From Leifsonia sp. TF02-11 (GTDB lineage Bacteria; Actinomycetota; Actinomycetes; Actinomycetales; Microbacteriaceae), in NCBI RefSeq assembly GCF_017565305.1, contig NZ_JAGEKP010000003.1:310001-374000 (forward strand): a DNA stretch of 64,000 bases. Direction: 5' to 3'. Every line of letters begins with the position of its first letter. Position 1 is the stretch's first letter. The notes under the pieces were generated by a model. It was not told where the DNA came from. It made no database searches and worked only from the letters and a program-made list of their open reading frames with translations. The position numbers were made by a program, and so were the translations under genes. Below are positions 34,641 to 43,893 of this stretch, in pieces.

Positions 34641-35474
34641 ATGGGTATGCAGATCAACACCAACATCTCGGCGCTCAACGCCTACCGCAACCTGAACAAC
34701 ACGCAGAGCGACCTCTCGAAGTCGCTCGAGAAGCTGTCCAGCGGCCTCCGCATCAACCGTGCGGCGGACGACGCGGCAGGCCTCGCGATCTCCGAGGGCC
34801 TGAAGTCGCAGGTCGGCGGTCTGACCGTCGCCGCCCGCAACGCTCAGGACGGCATCAGCGTCGTGCAGACCGCTGAAGGTCAGCTGACCGAGGTCCACTC
34901 GATCCTGCAGCGCGTCCGCGACCTGGCTGTCCAGGCCGGCAACGACTCCAACAACACGGACTCGCGCGCAGCGATCAAGACCGAGGTCGACCAGCTGACG
35001 AAGGAGCTCACCCGCATCTCGGGCAGCGCCAACTTCAACGGCATCAACCTGCTCGACGGCTCGAACGCCACGCTGACCTTCCAGGTCGGCGCGGGCTCCG
35101 TCGCCGCCAACGACCAGATCGCCGTCGACCTCTCCGGTGCCAACGTCTCGACCGTCGCCACCGCGGTCGGCGCGCTGACGTTCGACACCGCCGGGAACGC
35201 CCTCACCTCGATCGCCGCCCTCGACACCCAGATCAAGAACGTGTCGACGGCTCGCGCCAACCTCGGTGCGGTCCAGAACCGCTTCGAGAGCACCATCCGC
35301 AGCCTCAACGTCTCCCAGGAGAACCTGTCCGCTGCGAACTCGCGCATCACCGACACCGACATGGCGTCCGAGATGGTGAAGTACACCCGCTCGAACATCC
35401 TGTCGCAGGCGGGCACCGCGATGCTGGCCCAGGCCAACCAGTCCGGTCAGGGCGTCCTGCAGCTCCTCCGCTAA
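34641..35474 (+). CDS. fliC: flagellin
   Basis: A 277-residue flagellin with the two conserved ends (MQINTNISALNAYRNLNNT, SSGLRINRAADDAAGLAIS, and the C-terminal SQAGTAMLAQANQSGQGVLQLLR) and a short central domain, so the filament surface is minimal. It is close in length to Bacillus Hag. It is transcribed alone from a sigma28 promoter and followed by a strong terminator, as expected for the most abundant product. Confidence 0.97.
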   Translation: MGMQINTNISALNAYRNLNNTQSDLSKSLEKLSSGLRINRAADDAAGLAISEGLKSQVGGLTVAARNAQDGISVVQTAEGQLTEVHSILQRVRDLAVQAGNDSNNTDSRAAIKTEVDQLTKELTRISGSANFNGINLLDGSNATLTFQVGAGSVAANDQIAVDLSGANVSTVATAVGALTFDTAGNALTSIAALDTQIKNVSTARANLGAVQNRFESTIRSLNVSQENLSAANSRITDTDMASEMVKYTRSNILSQAGTAMLAQANQSGQGVLQLLR

Positions 35475-35497
35475 GCGCGAGAGGCTCGCTACAGACC

Positions 35498-35539
35498 CGG
35501 CGGCCGGGATGTCATCCCCAAAGGGCATCCCGGCCGCCG
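35498..35539 (+). terminator. strong terminator after flagellin
   Basis: CGGCGGCCGGGATG and CATCCCGGCCGCCG form a perfect 14-bp stem with a 14-nt loop, 24 bases after the flagellin stop. Confidence 0.85.
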
Positions 35540-35586
35540 TTCCACACGCACCACCGGCATCACCGTCGTAGGAGGGAGAGCAGCTC

Positions 35587-36987
35587 ATGGGAATGGCCGT
35601 CGACGGTCTGATCAGCGGGCTCAACACCACGCAGCTGATCGACCAGCTCATGCAGGCGGAAGCGGTTCCGCAGACCCTGCTGAAGAACAAGGTCACCGAC
35701 TCCACGACCTTCATCACCGCGATGCAGACGCTGAACACCAAGATCGCGTCGCTCGCCACCGCCGCCACCGCGCTCGCCAAGCCGGCCGGCACCGACCTCC
35801 ACACCGCATCGGTCAGCTCGGGCGGCGTCGCCTCGACGACGGTGACCGCGACCGCGGGCCCTGGAGCGGTGGACGGCACCATCGACTTCACCGTCGACCG
35901 ACTCGCGCAGTCGCAGGTCACGGTCACCGGGCCGCTCACACAGTGGCCGGACCAGCCGCCGACGCTGACGTTCGTCGCCGCGGACGGCACCACGAAGCAG
36001 GTCACCGCGGCGAGCTCGTCGCTCGCCGACGTGGCGGCAGCCATCAACAAGGCCGGCGTCGGCGTCAGCGCCACGCAGGTCGCCGCGGGACTGGACCCCG
36101 CCACGGGTCAGAAGCTCTACCGGCTCCAGCTCAGCTCGACGCAGACCGGCGCGGCCGGTGCGTTCACCGTCTACCGCGGAACCCCGGCTGACGTGACCGC
36201 GGCGACGGCCACGAACCTCCTGAACGACCCGGGAGCCGCGCAGGTGCGTCAGGCGCAGGACGCGCAGGTCACCCTCTGGGCGGGCTCGCCCGCTGCGCAG
36301 ACCGTGACGAGCGCGACGAACACCTTCGACACCGTCCTGCCGGGCGTGTCGGTCACAGTGTCCGCGGCCTCCACCACTCCCGTCACGCTCACCGTCGCCC
36401 GCGACGACACCAGCATCTCGAACGCCGCGAACTCGCTGGCGACGAGCCTGAACGACATCTTCACCTTCATCTCGCAGAAGCAGGCGGTCACGACCGGAAC
36501 GGACGCCGCGGGCGGTACGACCGTCACCGCCGGGACGTTCACGGGCGAGTCGACCGTACGCGACGCCAACCAGAAACTGATCGACGCCGTCATCGCTCCG
36601 ATCAACGGTGTCTCCCCCAGCACGTACGGCATCAGCATCACGAGCGACGGGCAGGTGACGTTCGACAAGACCGTCTTCGCCTCGGCCATCGCGAAGAACC
36701 CGGATGCCGTCAAGGCCGCGGTGGCGACCGTGGCGCAGCGGGTCGCGGACGCCGCGAACGCCGTGAGCGACAAGTACGACGGCACGATCACCAAGAAGAT
36801 CCAGGGTGAGCAGTCGACGGTCAAGAGCCTCAACGCACAGATCGCCGACTGGGACACCCGCCTGGCCGACCGCAAATCGACCCTCCAGAAGACCTATGCG
36901 AATCTCGAAGTCCAGCTGCAGCAACTGCAGTCCCAGTCGTCGTGGCTGACCGGCCAGCTCGCCTCCCTCTCCTCGTCGGGCAAGTGA
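35587..36987 (+). CDS. fliD: flagellar filament cap protein FliD
   Basis: A 466-residue filament cap. The N-terminal domain (VDGLISGLNTTQLIDQLMQAEAVPQTLLKNKV) and C-terminal domain (long helical stretch with QGEQSTVKSLNAQIADWDTRLADRK and a final QLQSQSSWLTGQLASLSSSGK) match FliD. The centre is rich in Thr and Ala. GGAGGGAGAG lies before the ATG. The fliS gene overlaps by TGATG. Confidence 0.94.
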   Translation: MGMAVDGLISGLNTTQLIDQLMQAEAVPQTLLKNKVTDSTTFITAMQTLNTKIASLATAATALAKPAGTDLHTASVSSGGVASTTVTATAGPGAVDGTIDFTVDRLAQSQVTVTGPLTQWPDQPPTLTFVAADGTTKQVTAASSSLADVAAAINKAGVGVSATQVAAGLDPATGQKLYRLQLSSTQTGAAGAFTVYRGTPADVTAATATNLLNDPGAAQVRQAQDAQVTLWAGSPAAQTVTSATNTFDTVLPGVSVTVSAASTTPVTLTVARDDTSISNAANSLATSLNDIFTFISQKQAVTTGTDAAGGTTVTAGTFTGESTVRDANQKLIDAVIAPINGVSPSTYGISITSDGQVTFDKTVFASAIAKNPDAVKAAVATVAQRVADAANAVSDKYDGTITKKIQGEQSTVKSLNAQIADWDTRLADRKSTLQKTYANLEVQLQQLQSQSSWLTGQLASLSSSGK

Positions 36988-37469
36988 TGAGTCTCCTGAA
37001 CTCCGCCGCCGCCAAGCTGTCCGCGTACAACCGCGACAGCGTGCTCTCGGCCAGCCCCGCACGGCTGCTGACGATGCTGTACGACCGGCTCGTGCTCGAC
37101 CTGACCCGCGCAGAGGAGGCCCTGCTCGCGCAGAACTGGCCCACCGCGTGGGAGAACCTGCGGCACGCGGACCAGATCGTCGCAGAACTCGCCTCGAGCT
37201 TGAAGGTCGACCTGTGGGACGGCGCGGAAGGTCTGCTGCAGCTGTACAGCTACCTCGCGGAGCTGATCGTCGCCGGCACCGTCGATCACGACGCGGCGAA
37301 GGTGCACGAGGCCATCGAGCTCGTCGAGCCGCTGCGGCTCGCCTGGCACGAGGCGGCGGAGAGCCTTCCCGCCTCCTCGCCCGGGTTCCGCTCCCCCGCG
37401 AGCCCATCCCCGTACGGCGCCTCCGCCGACGGCGAATCGGAGACCGGACGTGACCTCGGCGTCGCCTGA
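36987..37469 (+). CDS. fliS: flagellin chaperone FliS
   Basis: A 160-residue helical chaperone: YNRDSVLSASPARLLTMLYDRLVLDLTRAEEAL and the later helices (ADQIVAELASSLKVDLWDGAEGLLQLYSYLAELIV) are typical. It keeps flagellin unfolded for export. The C-terminal 25 residues are a Ser/Pro-rich tail not needed in the family. Confidence 0.93.
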   Translation: MSLLNSAAAKLSAYNRDSVLSASPARLLTMLYDRLVLDLTRAEEALLAQNWPTAWENLRHADQIVAELASSLKVDLWDGAEGLLQLYSYLAELIVAGTVDHDAAKVHEAIELVEPLRLAWHEAAESLPASSPGFRSPASPSPYGASADGESETGRDLGVA

Positions 37470-37743
37470 GCACGCGTGGGCGGAAGCCCTGGAGCGCATG
37501 GAGAGCGAGCTGCATGGCGCTCTCGCCAAAGTCGACCCCATCCCCTGGCGCCCGCCGGCGGGCCTCGGCCCGATCCCGGAAGAGTTGCAGGAGCGTGCGG
37601 CGCGGCTCCTGGAGGCCCAGCTGCACACCATCCGCTACCTCGAGGATGTGCGTCAGACGACCGCACGGCACCTCGCCGCGGTGAGCTCCGTGCCGCGCGC
37701 GGAGATCGGTCCGCACCCGGTGTACTTCGATCTGATCGGCTGA
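37450..37743 (+). CDS. FliT-position small helical protein
   Basis: A 97-residue acidic, helical protein whose GTG lies inside the end of fliS (20-base overlap). FliT chaperones often follow FliS, and size and charge would fit, but sequence similarity is not evident. Its proline-rich middle (KVDPIPWRPPAGLGPIPEE) is unusual for FliT. Confidence 0.5.
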   Translation: MTSASPEHAWAEALERMESELHGALAKVDPIPWRPPAGLGPIPEELQERAARLLEAQLHTIRYLEDVRQTTARHLAAVSSVPRAEIGPHPVYFDLIG

Positions 37744-38153
37744 CTCCGCGACGCGTCCCGGGCGTGTCGTCGCGTTCAACGGGTGGGGGTCGACCGCTGT
37801 GTCCACGGTCGGCCGTCCTCCCCAACTTGTCCACCTGTGGATAACTCTGGGGAAAAGCCGTGGATGAGTGCGGATAATGTGTGGAGGACACGCGCGGCTT
37901 GTGTGGAATCTCAGAATTCTCAGGGAGTTGTAACACCGTCTGACCGGGCATTTTGTTGCAAATCGTCTCGAATCGAAGCTTTGTTCTAAACCACAACGGT
38001 GTAATTCACACCCGAAAAACGACTGTGGATAGATCTGTGATTTCAGCGTCTGATGGTCCGGTCATCCACAGGCGCCGCTGAGCATCCTTCACCCGCGCGA
38101 ACACTGCCGTTCACCCGCACTCGTGTCCCACGAATTGGGCACGCCCCGCCTGG
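37744..38153. other. AT-richer gap with DnaA-box-like cluster
   Basis: No gene is visible here. The stretch is clearly less GC-rich than its surroundings, with runs such as TTTTGTTGCAAATC. It holds DnaA-like 9-mers: TTGTCCACC (37827-37835), TGTGGATAA (37836-37844, an exact TTATCCACA box on the minus strand), TGCGGATAA (37869-37877), TGTGGATAG (38024-38032) and TCATCCACA (38062-38070). All but the exact one differ by a single base from TT(A/G)TCCACA. GGTGT-AATTC-ACACC (near 38008) is an added inverted repeat. Confidence 0.6.
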
Positions 38154-38182
38154 CTAACGCATCCTCCGTCGGTGTCGATAGA
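38154..38182 (+). promoter_or_regulatory. sigma28-type promoter of the flgB operon
   Basis: CTAACG, 14 bases, GTCGATAGA. The start of flgB is 73 bases downstream, so this transcript has a leader. Confidence 0.7.
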
Positions 38183-38255
38183 GGCCTACGAGCACGGATC
38201 GCTCGACGACTGGCCACGGACAGGCCGCCCCCTTCGACCACCGATGGAGTGCAGC

Positions 38256-38597
38256 GTGCTCGAATCCGTGACCAGTGCCGCCCTGTCGAGCGCCCTCGAC
38301 GGCCTCTCGGCGCGCCAGCGCGCGATCGCCAACAACATCGCCAACGTCAACACCCCCGGCTACACGGCCGAGCGGGTCTCGTTCGAAGACGCCCTCGCCG
38401 CCTCCGTCGCACGCGGAGACGGCCACGCCGCCTCGACCACCGGACGCTCGCTCGAGCCGACCCGCCTCGACGGCAACAATGTCAACCTCGACACCGAGAC
38501 GCTCTCCAACGTCGACACGGTGCTCCGCTTCCAGTTCGCGTCCCAGGCGGCGGGCAACGAGTTCTCGCTCGTCCGCGCCGCCCTGAAGACCAGCTGA
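38256..38597 (+). CDS. flgB: flagellar basal-body rod protein FlgB
   Basis: A 113-residue rod protein with the family motif RQRAIANNIANVNTPGYTAERVSFED. The GTG is preferred because GGAG lies ten bases before it. An ATG 12 bases earlier would add four residues. First gene of the long basal-body operon reaching to flgE. Confidence 0.93.
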   Translation: MLESVTSAALSSALDGLSARQRAIANNIANVNTPGYTAERVSFEDALAASVARGDGHAASTTGRSLEPTRLDGNNVNLDTETLSNVDTVLRFQFASQAAGNEFSLVRAALKTS

Positions 38598-38634
38598 CCC
38601 GCGCCCCGATCCTCGACGACCGAAAGGACTCACG

Positions 38635-39027
38635 ATGACATTCGACGCCATCGGCATCGCGGGCACGGGACTCACCCTGCACCGCAAATGGCTCGACGCG
38701 ATCTCGGACAACCTCGCCAACATCAACACGGCGAAGCCGACGAACGGAGCGGCGTTCCAGGCGCGCTACGTCGTCGCCCAGGAAGGACAGGGGGTGTCCG
38801 GCGCGTACGTCGCCGGCGCCGCCTACGGCAGCGCGGAAGGCCGGATGGTCTACGAGCCGGACAACCCCGTCGCCGACGCGAAGGGTTACGTCCGCTACCC
38901 CGACATCGACCTTTCGTCGCAGATGGGGTCGCTCATCATGGCCCAGCGCGGCTACCAGGCGAACGCCGCGGTCGTCGACCGCGCCAAGGAGACCTACCAG
39001 GCCGCTCTCCAGATCGGGAGGAACTGA
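38635..39027 (+). CDS. flgC: flagellar basal-body rod protein FlgC
   Basis: A 130-residue protein: TFDAIGIAGTGLTLHRKWLDAISDNLANINTA at the N-terminus and MGSLIMAQRGYQANAAVVDRAKETYQAAL at the C-terminus, typical of rod proteins. The stop overlaps the fliE start (TGATG). Confidence 0.95.
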   Translation: MTFDAIGIAGTGLTLHRKWLDAISDNLANINTAKPTNGAAFQARYVVAQEGQGVSGAYVAGAAYGSAEGRMVYEPDNPVADAKGYVRYPDIDLSSQMGSLIMAQRGYQANAAVVDRAKETYQAALQIGRN

Positions 39028-39341
39028 TGCCCGTCGACGCCATCAACGCGATCAGCTCGATCGGCGCGGTCACCGGCACCACCGGCGCGACCTCGGCGAA
39101 CTCCACCACGGGCACGGGCGGGAGCTCGTTCAGCACGGTGCTCAGCGGCGCCGTCGACAACCTTCAGCAGTTGCAGGGCACGAGCGACACGCTCGCCGTG
39201 CAGGCGGTGACGGGAAATCTGGATGACATCCACAAGGCGACGCTCGCCTCCACGCGCGCCCAGGTCACCCTCGAGCTGGTCGCCGGCGTGCGGAACAAGG
39301 CCGTCGACGCCTTCAACGAGATCATGAGGATGCAGGCCTGA
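39027..39341 (+). CDS. fliE: flagellar hook-basal body complex protein FliE
   Basis: A 104-residue protein with the FliE C-terminal pattern DDIHKATLASTRAQVTLELVAGVRNKAVDAFNEIMRMQA. It links the MS ring to the rod. TGATG overlap on both sides. Confidence 0.93.
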   Translation: MPVDAINAISSIGAVTGTTGATSANSTTGTGGSSFSTVLSGAVDNLQQLQGTSDTLAVQAVTGNLDDIHKATLASTRAQVTLELVAGVRNKAVDAFNEIMRMQA

Positions 39342-40942
39342 TGCCTCAACAGGTGACGAGCTTCTTCCGTCGGCTCGGCGACACGATCCGCGGGTTCAGC
39401 GTGGCCCAGCGGGTCATCGCCGTCATCGGCGTGGCCGTGATCGGCCTGGGAGCCGCCGGCCTCGCGATGTGGGCGTCGCAGCCGTCGTACACGCCGCTGT
39501 TCTCGGGCCTCCAGGCGGCAGACGCCTCGGCGATCGTCGACCAGCTGCGCACCGACGGCGTCCCGTACCAGCTCACCGACGGCGGAGGCACCATCATGGT
39601 GCCCCAGCAGAAGGTCTACGACGAGCGGCTCAAGGCGGCCTCGGCCGGCCTGCCGACCTCCACCTCCAACGGGTACTCACTGCTCGACAAGATGGGCGTC
39701 ACGTCGTCGGAGTTCCAGCAGTCGGTGACCTACAAGCGGGCGATGGAGGGCGAGCTCGCCAACACGATCTCCGCCATGAAGGGCGTGAAGACGGCGTCGG
39801 TGCGGCTCGCGATCCCCCAGGACACGGTGTTCGTCTCCGAGAAGAAGGACCCGACCGCCTCCGTCTTCGTCGAGACGCAGGCCGGCGTGACGCTCACCGC
39901 AGACCAGGTTCAGGCGATCGTGCACCTGACCAGCGCGGCCGTGACCGGCATGCAGCCGACCGATGTCGCGGTCGTCGATGCGAACGGCAACGTCCTCAGC
40001 ACCGTCGGAGCCGGCGCGACCGGGGGAGCGGACAAGCAGGCCAACGACTACGAGACCCGCGTGAAGTCGGCCGTGCAGGACATGCTCGACAAGGTCGTCG
40101 GCCCCGGCAACGCGACCGTCGCCGTCGCGGCCGACGTCAGCAACGAGTCGGCGCAGCGCACCGAGGAGTCGTACACCGCGCCGACCAACGCGCCGTCGCT
40201 GAGCGAGACGACCCAGAAGGAGACCTACTCGGGCACAGGCGGCAACTCCGCCGCCGGTGTGCTCGGACCGGACAACATCGCGGTGCCGAACGGCACCAAC
40301 GGCAACGGGACGTTCAACTCGGAGTCCAGCACCAAGGACAACGCGGTCGACAAGGTCACCGAGCAGCGCACCATCCCCGCAGGCGCGATCAACCGGCAGA
40401 CCGTCTCGGTCGCGGTGAACTCCGACGCCGTCTCCAACGTGAGCGCGACGGAGCTGCGGAACATGGTCAACGCGGCGGCCGGGATCGACACCAAGCGCGG
40501 GGACTCGGTCAGCGTGCAGCTGGTCCCGTTCAGCAAGGCGGGAGCGACCGAGGCGGCCAAGGCCATCCAGGAGGCCAAGGACGCTGCGGCGGCCGACCAG
40601 CTCTCGGGGATCATCCGCACCTCCATCATCGGAGCGGCGGTCGTCGCCGCGGCGATCATCGCGTTCGCCCTGTTCCGCCGGGGCCGCAAGCGCGCGGCCG
40701 AGAACGCCGAGCTGGAGGCCGAGAGTGCCGACGCGGCGGCGCTGGAGGCCGCGGCGTTCCCGATCGCGCTCGAGCCGGCGCCGCCGACGGTCCCGATGCA
40801 GCTCGACCCCGTGCCCGACCCCTCGGGGCCGGAGCTCGAGGCAGAGCGCCGCCGTCAGGAGATCGAATCGCTCGCCGAGCGCGACCCGCAGAAGACGGCG
40901 GAGTTCCTGCGCAGTCTGATGGAGGACAAGGCCGGCGTATGA
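39341..40942 (+). CDS. fliF: flagellar MS-ring protein FliF
   Basis: A 533-residue membrane protein: one helix at about 25-47 (VIAVIGVAVIGLGAAGLAMWAS), YscJ-like ring domains (YTPLFSGLQAADASAIVDQLRTDGVPYQL, LARQ-like ...ELANTISAMKGVKTASVRLAIP), a Gly/Ser/Thr-rich loop, the second helix near 430-450 and a C-terminal cytoplasmic tail (FLRSLMEDK) that binds FliG. Normal length. Confidence 0.95.
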   Translation: MPQQVTSFFRRLGDTIRGFSVAQRVIAVIGVAVIGLGAAGLAMWASQPSYTPLFSGLQAADASAIVDQLRTDGVPYQLTDGGGTIMVPQQKVYDERLKAASAGLPTSTSNGYSLLDKMGVTSSEFQQSVTYKRAMEGELANTISAMKGVKTASVRLAIPQDTVFVSEKKDPTASVFVETQAGVTLTADQVQAIVHLTSAAVTGMQPTDVAVVDANGNVLSTVGAGATGGADKQANDYETRVKSAVQDMLDKVVGPGNATVAVAADVSNESAQRTEESYTAPTNAPSLSETTQKETYSGTGGNSAAGVLGPDNIAVPNGTNGNGTFNSESSTKDNAVDKVTEQRTIPAGAINRQTVSVAVNSDAVSNVSATELRNMVNAAAGIDTKRGDSVSVQLVPFSKAGATEAAKAIQEAKDAAAADQLSGIIRTSIIGAAVVAAAIIAFALFRRGRKRAAENAELEAESADAAALEAAAFPIALEPAPPTVPMQLDPVPDPSGPELEAERRRQEIESLAERDPQKTAEFLRSLMEDKAGV

Positions 40943-41958
40943 ACGACACCAAGACCCCCCTGACCGGCCCCCAGAAGGTGGCCGTCGTGCTGATGAACAT
41001 GGATCAGCAGCGCGCCGCCCAGGTGATGAAGCAGTTCTCCGACGAGGAGGCCGACGAGATCACCGCGGAGATCCTCCGCCTGCGCCGGGTCGATCCCGCC
41101 GTCGCCGAGAAGGCACTGAGCGAGTTCCACGACCTCACCGCACGCGGTGGGGTCAGCACGCGCGGCGGCCGCGACATCGCGGTCGGTCTCCTGGAGGCGT
41201 CGTTCGGCGCCGAACGTGCCACGGGCGTGCTCAACCGGGTCGCGTCGTCGATGGCGGGCAAGCAGTTCGAATTCCTCGACGCGGTCGAGCCCGGCCAGGT
41301 GCAGATGCTGCTGGCGGGGGAGCTGCCGCAGACGAGCGCGCTGGTCCTCGCGCACCTGCGCGCCGACCACGCCTCCCGCGTGCTGGCCGGCCTGGACGAC
41401 GATGCGCGCACCGAGGTCGCCCACGCGATCGCGACCATGGGGTCGCCCAGCCCCGACGCGGTGCGCGTCGTGGCCGACACGCTCAAGCAGCGCGCGAGCG
41501 CCGTGGTCTCCGCGCGCACGTCGTCCGACTCGGTCGGGGGAGTGCAGCCGCTCGTCGACATCATCAACCGGGCGGACGCCGCGACGGAGAAGGCTCTCCT
41601 CGAGTCGCTCGAGCAGCGCGATCCGGCGCTCGCCGAAGAGGTCCGCTCGCGGATGCTGACGTTCGACGACATCGTGCGCCTCGACCCGCGCGACGTGCAG
41701 CAGGTGCTGCGCGGCGTCGACGCGGCCGTGCTCGCCGTCGCCACCAAGGGCGCGACGGAAGCCGTCACCGAGGTCATCACGCAGAACCTGTCGGAGCGCA
41801 ACCGCGAGATCCTCGAGGACGAGATCCGGATCCTCGGCCCTGTGCGCCTGTCGCAGGTGGAGGACGCGCGCGCGTCGATCGTCCGTGCCATCCGCGACCT
41901 GGAGGCCACGGGCGCGATCACCGTACAACGCGGCGACGAGGACGCGTATGTCGAATGA
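40939..41958 (+). CDS. fliG: flagellar motor switch protein FliG
   Basis: A 339-residue rotor protein: N-terminal FliF-binding domain (QKVAVVLMNMDQQRAAQVMKQFSDEEADEIT), middle domain (LPQTSALVLAHLRADHASRVLAGL), and C-terminal torque domain (LTFDDIVRLDPRDVQQVLRGVD, QNLSERNREILEDEIRILGPVRLSQVEDAR). The charged torque residues R and ED are kept. The usual EHPQ motif reads ADHA. ATGA overlap with fliF. Confidence 0.95.
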   Translation: MNDTKTPLTGPQKVAVVLMNMDQQRAAQVMKQFSDEEADEITAEILRLRRVDPAVAEKALSEFHDLTARGGVSTRGGRDIAVGLLEASFGAERATGVLNRVASSMAGKQFEFLDAVEPGQVQMLLAGELPQTSALVLAHLRADHASRVLAGLDDDARTEVAHAIATMGSPSPDAVRVVADTLKQRASAVVSARTSSDSVGGVQPLVDIINRADAATEKALLESLEQRDPALAEEVRSRMLTFDDIVRLDPRDVQQVLRGVDAAVLAVATKGATEAVTEVITQNLSERNREILEDEIRILGPVRLSQVEDARASIVRAIRDLEATGAITVQRGDEDAYVE

Positions 41959-42568
41959 CGTCGCCTTCGCGCCGCTGACCGTCCCCGTTCTCGCGGAGAC
42001 GGACGACCAGCACGCTGCGTCGGACGCGGCCAGGGCGCGCGGCTTCGCCTCCGGCTACGCGGACGGCCGGCGCGAGGCGGCGGCCGAGCAGGCGGCCTGG
42101 CGCGCGGAGGCCGAGCTGGCCCGTGCGGCGGAGGCGGCTGAGGCGGCCGAACGCGCCGCCGTGCTGGCGCATGCCCTGCGCGCGGCTGCCGTCGAGCTGC
42201 GGGAGGCGACGGTGCCGGTGCTCGCCGAGGTCGAGGACGCGCTCATCGCGGCCGCCTTCGAGCTGGCGGAGGCGGTGGTCGGGACCGCACTGTCCGATCG
42301 GCTCTCCGCCGCGCGGGCCGCGGTGGCGCGGGTGTTCGCGGAGGCGCCGGCCGGCGAGTTGACGGTGGTGCGGCTCAACCCGGAGGACATTTCACTGCTC
42401 GGCGCGACCGGCACGGACGACGAGCGGGGCGTCTCGACGCTCCATGGCGTCTCCGTGATCGCGGACCCCTCGCTCGCTCCGGGCGACGCGATCGGCGGCC
42501 TGCCGACGGGATGGCTCGACGCGCGGATCGGCTCCGCGCTCGACCGGGCGAAGGGGGCGTTGTCGTGA
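41948..42568 (+). CDS. fliH: flagellar export regulator FliH-like protein
   Basis: A 206-residue protein overlapping fliG by 11 bases. The long Ala/Glu-rich helix (residues 25-90) and the C-terminal domain (VVRLNPEDISLLG, VSVIADPSLAPGDAI) match the FliH/YscL pattern. It would bind the FliI ATPase, whose gene follows with a GTGA overlap. Confidence 0.85.
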   Translation: MSNDVAFAPLTVPVLAETDDQHAASDAARARGFASGYADGRREAAAEQAAWRAEAELARAAEAAEAAERAAVLAHALRAAAVELREATVPVLAEVEDALIAAAFELAEAVVGTALSDRLSAARAAVARVFAEAPAGELTVVRLNPEDISLLGATGTDDERGVSTLHGVSVIADPSLAPGDAIGGLPTGWLDARIGSALDRAKGALS

Positions 42569-43893
42569 CGGCCGCGCTCGCCGGTTGGCGCACCGCGGTG
42601 GAGGCCGCCGCCGTCGAACGGGTGGGTCGCGTGGTCGCCGTCGTGGGCCTCGGCGCGGAGATCGAGGGCGTGCACGCGGCGATCGGCGACCTCGTGGTGA
42701 TCGGCGACGGGGCCGGAGTGCACGCCGAGGTCGTCGCGACGACCTCCACGGGGGCGAAGGTGATGCCCTACGGGCGGCTCACCGGAATCGCCGCAGGCGC
42801 GCCCGTGCGTGCCGTGCGCAGCCCGCTGCTGGTGCCGACCGGCGACGGGATGCTCGGCCGCGTGATCGACGCGCTCGGCCGCCCGGTGGACGGGCGCGGC
42901 CCGATAGCCCCCGACGGATTCGTCGCGCTCGACAACCGCGCACCCGACGCGATGCGCCGAGCGCGCATCCAGGCACCCCTCGGACTCGGCGTGCGCGTGC
43001 TCGACACGCTCGTGACCGCGGGGCGCGGCCAGCGCCTCGGGCTGTTCGCCGGCTCGGGCGTCGGCAAGTCGTCACTGCTCTCGATGATCGCGCGGGGCAC
43101 CGATGCGGCCGTGTCGGTGATCGCCCTGGTGGGGGAGCGCGGGCGCGAAGTCCGCGAGTTCTTGGAGGACGACCTCGGGCCGGCCGGTCTGGCGCGCTCC
43201 GTCGTGGTCGTCGCGACCTCCGACGAGCCTGCCGTGATGCGGCTCCGCGCCGCGTTCGCCGCCACTCGCATCGCCGAGTCGTTCCGCGACCAGGGTCGTG
43301 ACGTCGTGCTCATGATGGACTCGCTGACCCGCGTGGCGATGGCCCAGCGCGAGATCGGCCTCTCGGCGGGCGAGCCTCCCGCCACCCGCGGCTACCCGCC
43401 GTCGACCTTCTCGCTGCTCGCGCAACTCCTCGAGCGCGCGGGGACAGGCGAGACGGGCTCGATCACCGGCCTGTACACCGTGCTCGTCGACGGCGACGAC
43501 CACAACGAGCCGATCGCCGACGCGGCACGCAGCATCCTGGACGGCCATGTGGTGCTCGACCGTAGGCTGTCCGTCGTCGGGCACTTCCCGTCCGTCGACG
43601 TGCTCGGTTCGATCTCGCGCCTCGCGTCGAGGGTGACCACCCCGGAGCAGCGGGCGGCGGCGACCGCCCTGCGCAGCATCCTGGCGGCCAAGGTCGCGGC
43701 GCAGGATCTCCTCGACGTCGGCGCGTACAAGCCGGGAACGAACCCGCGGGTGGACGCGGCGGTCGCCCACGAGGACGCCATCAACCGGTACCTGCGACAG
43801 GGCATCGGCGAACCCTCCGCGTTCGCGGACGGCTGGGCACGACTGAACGAGCTGGTGGCGGCCATGCCCGCCGCCGGGACAGGGGTGGTGTGA
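42565..43893 (+). CDS. fliI: flagellar export ATPase FliI
   Basis: A 442-residue F1-beta-like ATPase: Walker A AGSGVGKS at residues 162-169, VIALVGERGREVREF, Walker B DVVLMMDSLTRVAMAQREIGL and a C-terminal helical domain. It powers entry of substrates into the export gate. The fliJ start shares one base with its stop. Confidence 0.96.
   Translation: MTAALAGWRTAVEAAAVERVGRVVAVVGLGAEIEGVHAAIGDLVVIGDGAGVHAEVVATTSTGAKVMPYGRLTGIAAGAPVRAVRSPLLVPTGDGMLGRVIDALGRPVDGRGPIAPDGFVALDNRAPDAMRRARIQAPLGLGVRVLDTLVTAGRGQRLGLFAGSGVGKSSLLSMIARGTDAAVSVIALVGERGREVREFLEDDLGPAGLARSVVVVATSDEPAVMRLRAAFAATRIAESFRDQGRDVVLMMDSLTRVAMAQREIGLSAGEPPATRGYPPSTFSLLAQLLERAGTGETGSITGLYTVLVDGDDHNEPIADAARSILDGHVVLDRRLSVVGHFPSVDVLGSISRLASRVTTPEQRAAATALRSILAAKVAAQDLLDVGAYKPGTNPRVDAAVAHEDAINRYLRQGIGEPSAFADGWARLNELVAAMPAAGTGVV

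Noticed and set aside
35560-37806. Minus-strand frame of 748 codons opposite fliD-fliS
   Set aside because: Arginine-rich shadow of fliD, fliS and the following gene, with no domain and no ribosome site.
37744-38153. Replication origin (oriC) of the chromosome
   Set aside because: DnaA-like boxes are present, but dnaA, dnaN, recF, gyrB, rpmH and parAB are all absent from the neighbourhood, so the claim is limited to a DnaA-box-like cluster.
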